From NCBI GenBank assembly GCA_030849965.1, contig JAVDKL010000001.1, positions 2,958,554-3,022,553 of the forward strand: 64,000 bases of DNA, given 5' to 3'. The first letter of the stretch is position 1, and every line of letters starts with the position of its first letter. The translations under genes and the position numbers were made by a program. Of this stretch, positions 36,876-46,119 are shown piece by piece. The notes under the pieces are model-generated. The model was not told where the DNA came from, made no database searches, and saw only the letters and a program-made list of their open reading frames with translations. The stretch comes from Schauerella fraxinea (GTDB lineage Bacteria > Pseudomonadota > Gammaproteobacteria > Burkholderiales > Burkholderiaceae_B).

Positions 36876-38372
36876 TTAACCTTCGTTTTGCTTCAACGAC
36901 GGCAGTTTGGACACCAGACGCAGCGACACCGTCAGCCCTTCGAGCTGATAGTGCGGCCGTAAGAAGAACTTCGCCGAGTAGTAACCCGGGTTGTCTTCGA
37001 TCTCCTGAACCTGCACTTCCGCGGCGGCAAGCGGTTTGCGCGCCTTGGTCTCTTGCGACGAATTGACGGGATCGCCATCGACGTAATTCATGATCCAGTC
37101 GTTGAGCCAACGTTCCATGTCGTCGCGCTCGCGGAAGGAACCGATCTTGTCGCGCACGATGCACTTCAGGTAATGCGCGAAGCGGCAGCAGGCGAACAAG
37201 TACGGCAAACGCGCAGACAGCTTGGCGTTGGCCGACGCGTCGGCGTCGTAGTAGTCATGCGGCTTTTGCAGCGACTGCGCGCCGATGAACGCTGCGAAGT
37301 CCGAATTCTTGCGGTGCACCAGCGGCATGAAGCCGTTCTTGGCCAACTCGGCCTCGCGCCGATCGCTGATCGCGATTTCGGTGGGGCACTTCATATCCAC
37401 ACCGCCGTCGTCGGTGGGGAACGTGTGGCAGGGCAGATTCTCTACCGCGCCACCCGATTCCACGCCGCGAATCGACGTGCACCAGCCGTACATCTTGAAC
37501 GAGCGATTCACGTTGGCCGCCATCGCGTAGGCCGAGTTGGCCCACGTGTAGCGATCGTGATTGGCGCCATCGGTTTCTTCTTCGAAATCGAATTCGTCGA
37601 CCGGATTCGTACGCGCGCCGTAAGGCAAACGTGCCAGAAAGCGCGGCATGGCCAAGCCGATGTAGCGCGCATCTTCCGACTCGCGCAGGCTGCGCCACGC
37701 CGCGTATTCGGTGTTGGTGAAAATCTTGGTCAGATCGCGCGGGTTGGCGAGTTCTTGCCACGATTCCATCTGCATGACCGACGGTGCCGCGCCCGAAATG
37801 AACGGGCAGTGAGCGGCCGCGGACACCTTCGCGATTTCACCCAGCAATTCCACATCCGGCGGGCTGTGGTCGAAGTGGTAATCGCCCACCAGGCAGCCGA
37901 TCGGCTCGCCGCCGAACTGGCCATATTCTTCTTCGTACACGCGCTTGAAGATCGGGCTTTGATCCCAGCCCACGCCTTTGTAGCGCTTGAGCGTGCGGCC
38001 CAGTTCCTTCTTGGACAGGCACATCACGCGAATCTTCAGCAGCTCGTCCGTCTCGGTGTTGTTCACGAGATAGTGCAGCCCGCGCCACGCGCCTTCGAGC
38101 TTCTGAAACTCGGCGTTGTGCATCACGAGGTTGATCTGCTCGGAGAGCTTGCGGTCGATCTCGGCGATGATGGCCTGGATCGTGCGATAAGCATCCGACG
38201 ACAACGTCACCGAATTCTCGAGCGCCTGATGCGCAAGCGTTTTCACCGCGTGCTCGACAGCTTCGCGCGCCTGGTCGGTCTTGGGCTTGAATTCTTTTTG
38301 CAGCAAGGCCGACAGATCGTCGCCCACTGCGGTCTGGGCGACGTGTTCGCCCTGTTTAGCCACTGCGGTCAT
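36876..38372 (-). CDS. tssC: T6SS sheath large subunit TssC
   Basis: A 498-aa sheath protein (VipB/TssC). Recognisable segments are EFQKLEGAWRGLHYLVNNTE (about 86-105), GVGWDQSPIFKRVYEEEYGQ (about 132-151), GEPIGCLVGDYHFDHSP and the C-terminal YYSAKFFLRPHYQLEGLTVS. With TssB it forms the contractile sheath around the Hcp tube. Length is normal. It lies 33 nt after tssB. Confidence 0.97.
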   Translation of the reverse strand: MTAVAKQGEHVAQTAVGDDLSALLQKEFKPKTDQAREAVEHAVKTLAHQALENSVTLSSDAYRTIQAIIAEIDRKLSEQINLVMHNAEFQKLEGAWRGLHYLVNNTETDELLKIRVMCLSKKELGRTLKRYKGVGWDQSPIFKRVYEEEYGQFGGEPIGCLVGDYHFDHSPPDVELLGEIAKVSAAAHCPFISGAAPSVMQMESWQELANPRDLTKIFTNTEYAAWRSLRESEDARYIGLAMPRFLARLPYGARTNPVDEFDFEEETDGANHDRYTWANSAYAMAANVNRSFKMYGWCTSIRGVESGGAVENLPCHTFPTDDGGVDMKCPTEIAISDRREAELAKNGFMPLVHRKNSDFAAFIGAQSLQKPHDYYDADASANAKLSARLPYLFACCRFAHYLKCIVRDKIGSFRERDDMERWLNDWIMNYVDGDPVNSSQETKARKPLAAAEVQVQEIEDNPGYYSAKFFLRPHYQLEGLTVSLRLVSKLPSLKQNEG

Positions 38373-38405
38373 GTGTATTCTCCGAAATCGTGGTCGCCGA
38401 ACGCG

Positions 38406-38957
38406 TTATGCGTCGCCAGCCGGCTTGGCCGCGTCATCGGCGGGCTTGGCGGCTTCGGGGTTGGGTGCCAGCGCCAGCGAATTCAACAGCGCAGGGTTCT
38501 GGAGGACTTTGCCGATCAACTCTTCAGCGCCCGTCTTGCCATCCATGTAGGTCAGCAGATTGGACAACTGCGTACGTGCATCCAGCAGCGAGTTCAGCGC
38601 ATCCACCTTGCGCGCCACGGTCGCGGGCGAAAAGTCGTCGATGCTGTCGAACGTGATGTCCACATTCAGATTGCCTTCGCCGGTCAACGTGTTGGGCACC
38701 TGAAACGCCACGCGCGGCTTGATCGACTTCATGCGCTCATCGAAGTTATCGATGTCGATATCGAGGAACTTGCGTTCGGCGATCTCGGGCAATTGATCGG
38801 CCGACTTGCCGGCCAGATCGGCCATCACGCCCATCACGAAAGGCAACTGAACCTTGCGTTCGGCGCCATAGAGTTCGACGTCGTACTCGATCTGCACGCG
38901 CGGTGCGCGATTGCGGGCGATGAACTTCTGGCCGCTGCCCTTGGTAGTGGTTGCCAT
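38406..38957 (-). CDS. tssB: T6SS sheath small subunit TssB
   Basis: A 183-aa TssB (VipA). The segments RNRAPRVQIEYDVELYGAER, LPFVMGVMADLAGKS and ERKFLDIDIDNFDERMKSI are family hallmarks. A Pro/Ala/Asp-rich tail (last 25 residues) is longer than in some homologues. It intertwines with TssC to build the sheath and is the ClpV and TagJ contact. It lies 38 nt after tssA. Confidence 0.96.
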   Translation of the reverse strand: MATTTKGSGQKFIARNRAPRVQIEYDVELYGAERKVQLPFVMGVMADLAGKSADQLPEIAERKFLDIDIDNFDERMKSIKPRVAFQVPNTLTGEGNLNVDITFDSIDDFSPATVARKVDALNSLLDARTQLSNLLTYMDGKTGAEELIGKVLQNPALLNSLALAPNPEAAKPADDAAKPAGDA

Positions 38958-38995
38958 AAAAGGTTCTCCTGTCGATATGTTCTAAGTGGCCGGAT

Positions 38996-40072
38996 TCAGC
39001 GGATGGGCTGGCCGTCGGCATCGCGTGGCAACCAGGCTTCGAATTGATCGAGGCCTTGCGGCGCCAGGTTTTTGACGATGTCGTGAAAATTGAGCGAGAC
39101 CAGTTGCTGAACCCGGCGCAACAAATACGGGGCCGGATGGCTGGGTTCGTGCGTTTCGAAATAGCTCGCGACTTTGACGAGCATGGCTGCCGCTTCGTCG
39201 CGCGTGTGGATCTCGGCATCGAGCCAATTGCGCGCGTTCGATGGGGCACGCGGCACGCCGCCGGCCGTCGCATGCTGCGTATGAGCATCGGGCGTGGCCT
39301 GCGCATCGTCCGCGTTCTGCGCGGCCACTGTCGCGTGCGCAGCCGAGTCGTCGACGCTATCGGTCAAGCCTTGCGCCACGCATTGCAGCGTGCGTTCGAT
39401 GGATTGAAAGTCGGGCGACCAGGCCGCGCCGGCACGATCGACCACGATCGACTGAATGCGCTTGAGGGCCGCCAATGCTTCGCTCACCGCCACCAGATCC
39501 GGATCGCGCGCGAGCCAGCCCTGCCGAAGATTTTCAAGGAGACGCGCGCGTCCGCCGGGGTAAGCCTCGCTATCGGTTCGGCCGCCATCGAGAATGGCTT
39601 CGGCATCCCGCAGCGAAAGTTGCCCATGCACACTATTGAGCAACCGTGACGAGCGGGCGCGGCGGCCGGCGCCCTGCACATCGCCCAAGGCGGAAAGTGC
39701 ATTGACGCGCGGCATCGGATCTTCGTCGCCGTCGATCACGACTTGCGGATGCACGTCTTCCCAATAGCGGGCCAAGGCCTCGGCCACCAGATTCAAACCT
39801 TCGGCGTAACCGGCAAGGCCACGGCTTTCGGTCCATGCCTGTGCCAGGAACCCGATGACCCGAATATCGTACGTGCGCTGCATCAGCCCAAGCGACAGCT
39901 TCTCGACTTCGCGCCAATCGGGCGGCTCGGCGGGAATGATCGTGTTGCCGAACTGCTGCTCGCTCTTGCCCACCGCCGCCTGCTGCAAGGCAAGAAACGT
40001 AGGGTCGTACTCAAGATCCACGCCGCACGGGGCGTGGTGATCCAGCGGCGAAAGAAGTTCGGAAGCGTCCAT
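38996..40072 (-). CDS. tssA: T6SS assembly protein TssA (ImpA-type)
   Basis: A 358-aa TssA. The N-terminal ImpA domain (about 1-150) shows CGVDLEYDPTFLAL, AEPPDWREVEKLSLGL and RYWEDVHPQ. A low-complexity linker (about 230-275) leads to a helical C-terminal region (YFETHEPSHPAPYLLRRVQQL) typical of the class that primes and caps sheath growth. It is the first gene of the minus-strand block tssA-B-C-hcp-tagJ-E-F-DUF3540-G-clpV-Imm35. The 233-bp gap 40073-40305 must hold its promoter; it is AT-rich but I find no convincing hexamer pair. Confidence 0.94.
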   Translation of the reverse strand: MDASELLSPLDHHAPCGVDLEYDPTFLALQQAAVGKSEQQFGNTIIPAEPPDWREVEKLSLGLMQRTYDIRVIGFLAQAWTESRGLAGYAEGLNLVAEALARYWEDVHPQVVIDGDEDPMPRVNALSALGDVQGAGRRARSSRLLNSVHGQLSLRDAEAILDGGRTDSEAYPGGRARLLENLRQGWLARDPDLVAVSEALAALKRIQSIVVDRAGAAWSPDFQSIERTLQCVAQGLTDSVDDSAAHATVAAQNADDAQATPDAHTQHATAGGVPRAPSNARNWLDAEIHTRDEAAAMLVKVASYFETHEPSHPAPYLLRRVQQLVSLNFHDIVKNLAPQGLDQFEAWLPRDADGQPIR

Positions 40073-40305
40073 GTTTGCAAGACCCGCCCGAGCAACGTAA
40101 TGTGCCGTGGGCGTGCCGAAAATGTCGGTCGGTTTGAGACGGGCAGATTCTAGGCACGCGGTTTTGCGATTGTGGGACGCCTAACAACTCATTTGTTCTT
40201 TTACGATTACTTGCGTTTAGGTGACGTCTTCACACGTTCAAAACAGAAATATCACGATTGCTTACGCGGCGTACTAGCACACGCTTCACAAGCGTCACAC
40301 TGCTG

Positions 40306-41181
40306 TCATAGCGCGACGAACGCTGCCGGGACGGCGCCCCCGGCGTTGCCGCCCAGAAACTGCGCCGGCCGTCGCAGGGCGGGATCGAAGGGATTGAGTC
40401 GGGCACTGATGGCCGCGGCCTCCTTGCGCAAGATATGTACGATCTGCGGCAGCCGGTCGTCATTGACGCGATCGGCCAGCGTGCCGATGCTCAGTGCCGC
40501 CACCGGGATGCCGTCCGCGTCCAGAATCGGCACCGATACGCCCGCCATCCCGGGAATGATGCCCGGCGAGCACGTGGCCGCGTAACCGGCTGCGCGGGTG
40601 CGATCGATCTCGGTGCGCAAGAACACCTCGTCGAAGTACCCGAGGTTCAACAGCCGCGGCACGTTGAACCGGATCACCTCTTCCCGCTCGGCCTCCGGCA
40701 TCAACGCGAGGATCAACAAGCCCGCTTGACCCACACCCAGCGGCACGCGGCCGCCGATATCGCCGGTGTGCGAACGGATTGGAAACGGCCCTTCCACGCG
40801 ATCCAGGCACACCGCATCGAAGCCGCTGCGCACGAGGAGAAAAAGGGTGTCGTTGAGCATGCCCGACAAGCGCAGCAGCGCCGGGCGGCATAACGCTTTC
40901 AGACTGGTGTGCCGCCCGCCTGCCTGCGCCGCCAAGGCGTAGAAATCGATACCCAGGCGATACGACTTGCCCCCATCGGGCTGTTCGACCATGCCTTCGG
41001 CCAACAAAGCCCGAAGAATCCGGTGCACCGTGGCCTGAGCCAGTCCGGTGGCGGACGCGACCTCGGTGAGCCGCAATCCATCGCCTTCCGCCGCGGCCAG
41101 TGCCCGAATCACGGCGAAGCCGCGCTGCAACCCGCCCGAACCGGTTTCAGCATCCTCCAAAAGCGGGGCTTTCTTGGCCAT
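40306..41181 (-). CDS. IclR-family transcriptional regulator
   Basis: A 291-aa IclR-type regulator. The N-terminal winged helix-turn-helix (about 17-75) contains LRLTEVASATGLAQATVHRI and LLAEGMVEQP; the C-terminal effector domain (about 95-265) contains VCLDRVEGPFPIRSHTGDIG and GYAATCSPGIIPGMAGVSVP. It is divergent from the ABC/dehydrogenase operon at 41345 with a 163-bp gap carrying repeated motifs, so control of that operon is likely (inference from layout). Whether it activates or represses is not visible. Confidence 0.92.
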   Translation of the reverse strand: MAKKAPLLEDAETGSGGLQRGFAVIRALAAAEGDGLRLTEVASATGLAQATVHRILRALLAEGMVEQPDGGKSYRLGIDFYALAAQAGGRHTSLKALCRPALLRLSGMLNDTLFLLVRSGFDAVCLDRVEGPFPIRSHTGDIGGRVPLGVGQAGLLILALMPEAEREEVIRFNVPRLLNLGYFDEVFLRTEIDRTRAAGYAATCSPGIIPGMAGVSVPILDADGIPVAALSIGTLADRVNDDRLPQIVHILRKEAAAISARLNPFDPALRRPAQFLGGNAGGAVPAAFVAL

Positions 41182-41209
41182 GGTTACCTCTATCTGGAAT
41201 TAACGATGC

Positions 41210-41308
41210 ATAAATTCTAAGTCAAATTCCATCCACCGAAATTAGCTATAAATAAATTCTGATTAGTGAAAAATCACGTTGACGCCAAATTTGTGCCGTT
41301 CTTATGCT
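41210..41308 (+). promoter_or_regulatory. Putative promoter and operator repeats of the ABC transporter/dehydrogenase operon
   Basis: TTGACG (41279-41284) and TATGCT (41303-41308), spaced 18 bp, form a plausible plus-strand promoter with a start near 41315. Two identical nonamers ATAAATTCT lie at 41210-41218 and 41252-41260, exactly 42 bp (four helical turns) apart, just upstream. Such paired sites on one face of the DNA are reasonable candidates for IclR binding. This is motif evidence only. Confidence 0.45.
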
Positions 41309-41344
41309 TAAGACACAAGAAAATCGATACCAAGGCGGAAAATC

Positions 41345-42418
41345 ATGGCGTTCCTGCGACTCAATGGCGTGTCCAAATACTATGGCGATCTCTGTGTGGT
41401 CGCCGATCTGGATCTGACGGTCGACAAAGGCGAATTTGTGTCGCTGCTGGGCCCCTCGGGCTGCGGCAAAACGACCACGCTGCAGATGATCGCGGGGTTC
41501 GCCGATGTGACCCGCGGCACGGTCGAACTGGATGGCCGCGACATCACCCACACCAAACCCAATACCCGCGGCCTGGGGATCGTGTTCCAGAGCTACGCCC
41601 TATTCCCGCACATGACGGTTGCCGACAACGTCGGCTTCGGTTTGAAGATGCGCCGCGTGGGCCGCAGCGAGCGCGACCGCCGCGTGAAAGAGGCGCTGGC
41701 GTTGGTCAAGCTCGACCAGCACGCCCTGCGCTATCCGCGTGAGCTGTCCGGCGGTCAGCGTCAACGGGTTGCACTCTCGCGCGCATTGGTGATTTCGCCG
41801 CCCGTGCTGTTGCTCGACGAGCCGCTGTCCAATCTGGACGCGCAACTGCGCGAAGAAATGCAGTACGAGTTGCGCAACATTCAACGCCATGTGGGCACCA
41901 CCACCATCATGGTCACGCACGATCAGGCCGAAGCCTTGTCGATCAGCGATCGTGTGGTGGTCATGCAAAACGGCCGCGCCACGCAGATCGACCAGCCCTA
42001 TCGCATGTACGAGCATCCGCAAACCGAATTCATCTCGCGCTTCGTCGGCAAGACGAACCTGCTCGGTGGCGATGTGCGGGCGATCGCGGGCGACCGGGCC
42101 ACGGTGCACACCACAGGGTTGGCGTTCGATGTGCCCAGCGCAGGGCTCGCAGCAGGCGATCGGGTGCAGATCTCGCTGCGGCCCGAGAAGCTGCGCTTGG
42201 CCGCCGCCGGCACCGGCCGGCTGCCGGGCACCGTTGCGCTGCGCTTCTTTCTCGGCAGCCAGTGGATGTATGAGATCGACAGCGCCGCCGGCCGCATGAT
42301 CGTCGTCGTGCCCAACGATGGCGCCGCCCCCAGTGAAACGGGATCGCCCGTCGACCTCGATTGGTCGCCCGACGTGGTGCGCGTGCTGCCCCCGGTCAGC
42401 CACGCCGCATCGGCTTGA
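41345..42418 (+). CDS. ABC transporter ATP-binding protein (polyamine/opine type, PotA-like)
   Basis: A 357-aa ATPase. Walker A GPSGCGKT (36-43), Q-loop FQSYALFPHM (81-90), signature LSGGQRQ (134-140), Walker B VLLLDEP (154-160) and the switch His in MVTHDQAEAL are intact. A TOBE regulatory domain follows (about 275-350). It matches the PotA/POPT class that energises import of polyamines, iron or amino-acid derivatives. It is the first gene of the operon; two permeases follow. Confidence 0.95.
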   Translation: MAFLRLNGVSKYYGDLCVVADLDLTVDKGEFVSLLGPSGCGKTTTLQMIAGFADVTRGTVELDGRDITHTKPNTRGLGIVFQSYALFPHMTVADNVGFGLKMRRVGRSERDRRVKEALALVKLDQHALRYPRELSGGQRQRVALSRALVISPPVLLLDEPLSNLDAQLREEMQYELRNIQRHVGTTTIMVTHDQAEALSISDRVVVMQNGRATQIDQPYRMYEHPQTEFISRFVGKTNLLGGDVRAIAGDRATVHTTGLAFDVPSAGLAAGDRVQISLRPEKLRLAAAGTGRLPGTVALRFFLGSQWMYEIDSAAGRMIVVVPNDGAAPSETGSPVDLDWSPDVVRVLPPVSHAASA

Positions 42419-42432
42419 GGAGCGCATCCACG

Positions 42433-43293
42433 ATGAGCACCTCTACCGCCCGTCAAAACGGCACGCCCGCGATCCTGGGATCGATGCCGCTGGCCATCGT
42501 CTTTCTCACGCTCGTGCTGACGCCGTTGATCCTCACTTTCGTGCTGTCGTTCAGCAACTACGACTACGCGACCGGCGTGCAGCCCGGCTACACAATCGAG
42601 CACTACGCGTCGATCGTGACCGACCCGTATTTCCTCAACATCTTCTGGCGCACGTTCTGGATCGCAGGGCTCACCACCTTGATCTGCATCGTGATCGGTG
42701 CGCCCGAAGCGTACATCCTGTCGCGCATGAAGCGGCCCTGGCGCTCGGTCTTTCTGCTGGTGGTGCTTTCACCACTGCTCGTGTCGCTGGTGGTGCGGGC
42801 ATTCGGCTGGAGCATGCTGCTGGGGCCGGCCGGCGTGCTGGGGCGCGCGGCCGACGCCCTGGGTCTGGGACCGCTGCTCTACACCCCGACGGCCATCATC
42901 ATCGGCCTGGTGCATGTGATGCTGCCGTTCATGGTGATCCCGGTGTGGACCTCGCTGCAAAAGCTGGATCCTACGGTGGAACATGCGGCGTATTCGCTCA
43001 ACGCCTCACGCCTGCAAACGTTGACGCGCGTCGTCATGCCGCAAGCCATGCCGGGCATCCTGTCGGGCAGTCTGATCGTGTTCGGCTTGAGTGCGAGTTC
43101 GTTCGCCATTCCGGCGCTATTGGGTGGCAGGCGGCTGAAGATGGTCGCCACCATCGTGTACGACGAGTTCCTGACGGAGTTGAACTGGCCGCTCGGTGCG
43201 AGCATCGCCATCCTGCTGTTGATCGCCAACGTCATCATCATGCTGGGCTACAACCGCATCGTCGAACGTTCGTACAAGCGCAGCCTGGGCTGA
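42433..43293 (+). CDS. ABC transporter permease (PotB-like)
   Basis: A 286-aa inner-membrane permease from the ATG at 42433 (MSTSTARQNGTPAILGSMPL), 14 nt after the ATPase gene. About six membrane segments are visible, for example LAIVFLTLVLTPLILTFVLS and VFLLVVLSPLLVSLVVRAF. The EAA loop that contacts the ATPase is AAYSLNASRLQTLTRVVMPQ. It pairs with the next permease to form the channel. Confidence 0.93.
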   Translation: MSTSTARQNGTPAILGSMPLAIVFLTLVLTPLILTFVLSFSNYDYATGVQPGYTIEHYASIVTDPYFLNIFWRTFWIAGLTTLICIVIGAPEAYILSRMKRPWRSVFLLVVLSPLLVSLVVRAFGWSMLLGPAGVLGRAADALGLGPLLYTPTAIIIGLVHVMLPFMVIPVWTSLQKLDPTVEHAAYSLNASRLQTLTRVVMPQAMPGILSGSLIVFGLSASSFAIPALLGGRRLKMVATIVYDEFLTELNWPLGASIAILLLIANVIIMLGYNRIVERSYKRSLG

Positions 43294-43320
43294 CGCGCCC
43301 CCACACGGAATCTGCCCATC

Positions 43321-44115
43321 ATGCTCAAGAACGGACCTTTCGCGCTGGCGTTCAACGCCTTTGTCGTCGCCTTTGTACTGGCGCCCCTGGTGATCGTTTG
43401 CCTGGTCGCCTTCACCCCTGAAACCACGTTGTCGGTGCCCACCACGCAGTTTTCGCTGCGGTGGTTCTATGCCGTGTTCGACCACGCCGACTTCATGCAG
43501 TCGTTCAAGAACAGTCTGTGGCTCGCCTTCTACTCGGCCACGATCGCGGTGTGCCTGGGCGTGCAGGCCGGCATCGCCCTCACGCGCTATCGCTTTCGCG
43601 GTCGCGATGCACTCAACGCGTTGTTCCTGTCGCCCTTGATGATTCCGCATCTGGTGCTGGGCGTGGCGCTGCTGCGCTTCTTCGCCCTCATCGGTTCGAG
43701 CGGCAGCTTTACGTGGTTGGTGGCCAGCCACGTGGTGGTCATCACGCCATACGTAATGCGCCTGGTGATCGGTGCGCTTACCGGCCTGGACGAAAGCGTT
43801 GAGCACGCCGCGCAATCGCTGGGCGCCAGCCGCGCAGTCGTGTTCTTCCAAATCACGTTGCCCTTGATCATTCCGGGCATATCGGGCGGATGGCTGCTCG
43901 CATTCATCAACAGCTTCGACGAACTCACCATGTCGGTATTCATCACGGCACCCGCCACCATCACGCTGCCCGTACGCATGTACATGTATGCCACCGAATC
44001 GATCGATCCGATGATGGCCGCCGTCTCAGCGTTGGTGATTGCATTGACCGCGATCACGATGCTGCTGCTCGACCGCGTTTATGGCCTGGACCGCGTGCTG
44101 GTCGGCCAACACTGA
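43321..44115 (+). CDS. ABC transporter permease (PotC-like)
   Basis: A 264-aa inner-membrane permease, MLKNGPFALAFNAFVVAFVL onwards, with about six membrane segments. The EAA loop is AAQSLGASRAVVFFQITLPL, followed by PGISGGWLLAFINSFDELT, a PotC hallmark. It lies 27 nt after the first permease and 16 nt before the 2Fe-2S subunit gene. Confidence 0.93.
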   Translation: MLKNGPFALAFNAFVVAFVLAPLVIVCLVAFTPETTLSVPTTQFSLRWFYAVFDHADFMQSFKNSLWLAFYSATIAVCLGVQAGIALTRYRFRGRDALNALFLSPLMIPHLVLGVALLRFFALIGSSGSFTWLVASHVVVITPYVMRLVIGALTGLDESVEHAAQSLGASRAVVFFQITLPLIIPGISGGWLLAFINSFDELTMSVFITAPATITLPVRMYMYATESIDPMMAAVSALVIALTAITMLLLDRVYGLDRVLVGQH

Positions 44116-44131
44116 TATTTCTGGACGCACC

Positions 44132-44533
44132 ATGCCGTTGCTTATCCGCCTTGTCGAACACGCGCGCGCTGCCGTCGATTTTGAGATCGACGGTCAAGCG
44201 TGCCGTGCGCTGCAGGGCGACACCCTGCTCACCGCGATCCTCACGCAAACCGAGCGCTTGCGGGTGTCGGAATTCGAACACCGCGCCCGCGCCGGCTTCT
44301 GCCTCATGGGCGCCTGCCAGGACTGCTGGATCGACACCGTCGAGGGCGAACGGCTGCGCGCCTGTTCGACCTTCGTCGCACCCGGCATGCGGATTCGCAC
44401 CATGCCGATCGCGGATGCGGACGAGACGGGTGCGGGGGCACGTTACGGTGCTGGTGTGAGGGCTGGTGCCGATGCGTGTGTCGACGACACAAGCAGCGCT
44501 GCGCCCGTCCTGCTTGACGGCGGCACGTCATGA
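44132..44533 (+). CDS. Ferredoxin-like 2Fe-2S subunit of a heterotrimeric flavin dehydrogenase (HcnA-like)
   Basis: A 133-aa protein from the ATG at 44132. It has a plant-type ferredoxin core with cluster ligands Cys57, Cys62, Cys65 and Cys78 (pattern C-x4-C-x2-C-x12-C in FCLMGACQDCW and RAC). The last 35 residues are a Gly/Ala/Asp-rich tail. Homologous small subunits occur in HcnABC (hydrogen cyanide synthase), opine oxidases and D-hydroxyproline dehydrogenases, where they pass electrons from the flavin. The stop overlaps the next start by 4 nt (ATGA). Confidence 0.88.
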   Translation: MPLLIRLVEHARAAVDFEIDGQACRALQGDTLLTAILTQTERLRVSEFEHRARAGFCLMGACQDCWIDTVEGERLRACSTFVAPGMRIRTMPIADADETGAGARYGAGVRAGADACVDDTSSAAPVLLDGGTS

Positions 44534-46119
44534 ACGTCATGTCGAACGTTTCGTCGCCGGCCACGCCGCTGGCACCGCACGATGACGCGCGCCAGGCTGC
44601 GTCTGAAGCATCATCACCAACGTCGTCTTCACATATCCCAGGCGTTGCCCCCGTCATCATCGGCGCGGGCCCGGCCGGCATACGCGCCGCGCAAACGCTG
44701 GTCGCGGCCGGCCTGCGGCCAGTGGTGCTGGATGAAGCCCCTCGTGCGGGCGGGCAGATCTACCGGCAGCCGCCGCCAGGATTCGTGCGCACATCGCGCG
44801 AGCGCTACGGCTCGGAAGCAGGCAAGGCCGACGCCTTGCATCGCACGATGCAGGACCTGTTGCCGCACATCGACTACCGGCCCGACACGCTTGCGTGGCA
44901 TTGCGAATCCGGCATGCTCGACGTGGTGCGCGCGGGCGTGGCCGACGCCGTGCCGTACAGCCATCTGATCCTGGCCACGGGCGCCACCGATCGCGTGCTG
45001 CCTTTTGAAGGCTGGACCACGCCCGGCGTATACACCTTGGGCGGCGCACAGGTGGCGCTCAAGTATCAAGGCTGTGCGATCGGTGCGCGGGTCGCGTTTC
45101 TCGGTACAGGGCCACTGCTGTACCTCGTGGCCTATCAGTACGCACGCGCCGGTGCCCAAGTTGTGGCCGTGCTCGATACGGCGGGCTTCGGCGACCGCCT
45201 GCGTGCCCTGCCCGGCATGCTGCGCGCGCCCCGTCTGCTGGCGCAAGGCCTGTATTACATGGCGTGGTTGCGTGCGCATGGCGTGCCGCTACACACCAAC
45301 GTGCGGCCGGTACGAATCGAGAGCGCAGCACACGGAGCGATCGAGAACCGCGTTGCTGCAGATGCCCGTGCTCACTCTGGCATCGAAAGCGACACGTCAT
45401 CGATCGATATCGAAACATCCGCTCGCGCAGCCACCGCTGCGGATCGCGTGGCGGCGCTTCATGTGCGGCATCGCGATGGCCGCGTGCACCGCATTGAATG
45501 CGATGCGGTGGGCTACGGGCTCGCGTTGCGCTCCGAAACGCAACTCGCCAGCATTGCCGGCTGCGCCTTCGACTTCGATGTGCAGGATCGCGCGTGGTTG
45601 CCGCGCCGCGATGCCGCGGGCCGCAGCAGCGTACCGGGCGTGTACCTCGCTGGAGACGGCGCGGGAATCGCCGGTGCCGACGCCGCCGAAGTCGCGGGCG
45701 AACGCGCTGCGTTAACGCTCTGCACCGACGTCGGCATCGCTGTGGATCCTGCCCGTGTGCGAGGCCTCGAACGCACCCGCGCGCAATCCGTGGTCGTGCG
45801 TCGCGCGCTCGCGCGGGCTTTCCCCTTTCCGGACGACTGGGCCGCCGCGCTCGACGACCGCGTCACGCTGTGCCGCTGCGAAGAGATCACCGTGGGTACG
45901 CTGCGCGCCACCGCGGCAGCCGAAGGCGTGACCGAACTCAATCGGCTCAAGGCGCTGACGCGCGTGGGCATGGGCCGCTGCCAGGGCCGGATGTGCGGCG
46001 CTGCCGCCGCTGAGGTCGTCGCGGCGAGCATGCACGTTCCCATTGAAAGCATCGGTCGCATCCGTGCACAGCCGCCAGTCAAGCCGCTCTCGTTGCGCAT
46101 CGACAGGAGCGTGCCATGA
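44530..46119 (+). CDS. FAD-dependent oxidoreductase subunit with BFD-type 2Fe-2S domain (HcnB-like)
   Basis: A 529-aa protein. The N-terminal dinucleotide motif GAGPAG (45-50) and a second nucleotide fold around FLGTGPLLYLVAYQYARAGA mark the pyridine nucleotide-disulphide type. A C-terminal BFD-like domain has Cys448, Cys450, Cys484 and Cys489 (LCRCEE and GRCQGRMC) and likely binds a second 2Fe-2S cluster. A poorly conserved insert (about 270-300) separates the halves. It is the large electron-transfer subunit of HcnABC, opine oxidase and D-hydroxyproline dehydrogenase complexes. It overlaps the genes on both sides by 4 nt. Confidence 0.9.
   Translation: MNVMSNVSSPATPLAPHDDARQAASEASSPTSSSHIPGVAPVIIGAGPAGIRAAQTLVAAGLRPVVLDEAPRAGGQIYRQPPPGFVRTSRERYGSEAGKADALHRTMQDLLPHIDYRPDTLAWHCESGMLDVVRAGVADAVPYSHLILATGATDRVLPFEGWTTPGVYTLGGAQVALKYQGCAIGARVAFLGTGPLLYLVAYQYARAGAQVVAVLDTAGFGDRLRALPGMLRAPRLLAQGLYYMAWLRAHGVPLHTNVRPVRIESAAHGAIENRVAADARAHSGIESDTSSIDIETSARAATAADRVAALHVRHRDGRVHRIECDAVGYGLALRSETQLASIAGCAFDFDVQDRAWLPRRDAAGRSSVPGVYLAGDGAGIAGADAAEVAGERAALTLCTDVGIAVDPARVRGLERTRAQSVVVRRALARAFPFPDDWAAALDDRVTLCRCEEITVGTLRATAAAEGVTELNRLKALTRVGMGRCQGRMCGAAAAEVVAASMHVPIESIGRIRAQPPVKPLSLRIDRSVP

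Noticed and set aside
16789-40072. T6SS locus as a recent genomic island or phage tail remnant.
   Set aside because: There is no integrase, attachment site, tRNA flank or phage structural gene, and the gene set is a canonical T6SS.
40073-40305. Sigma-54 promoter upstream of tssA.
   Set aside because: No GG-N10-GC pattern at -24/-12 was found on the minus strand.
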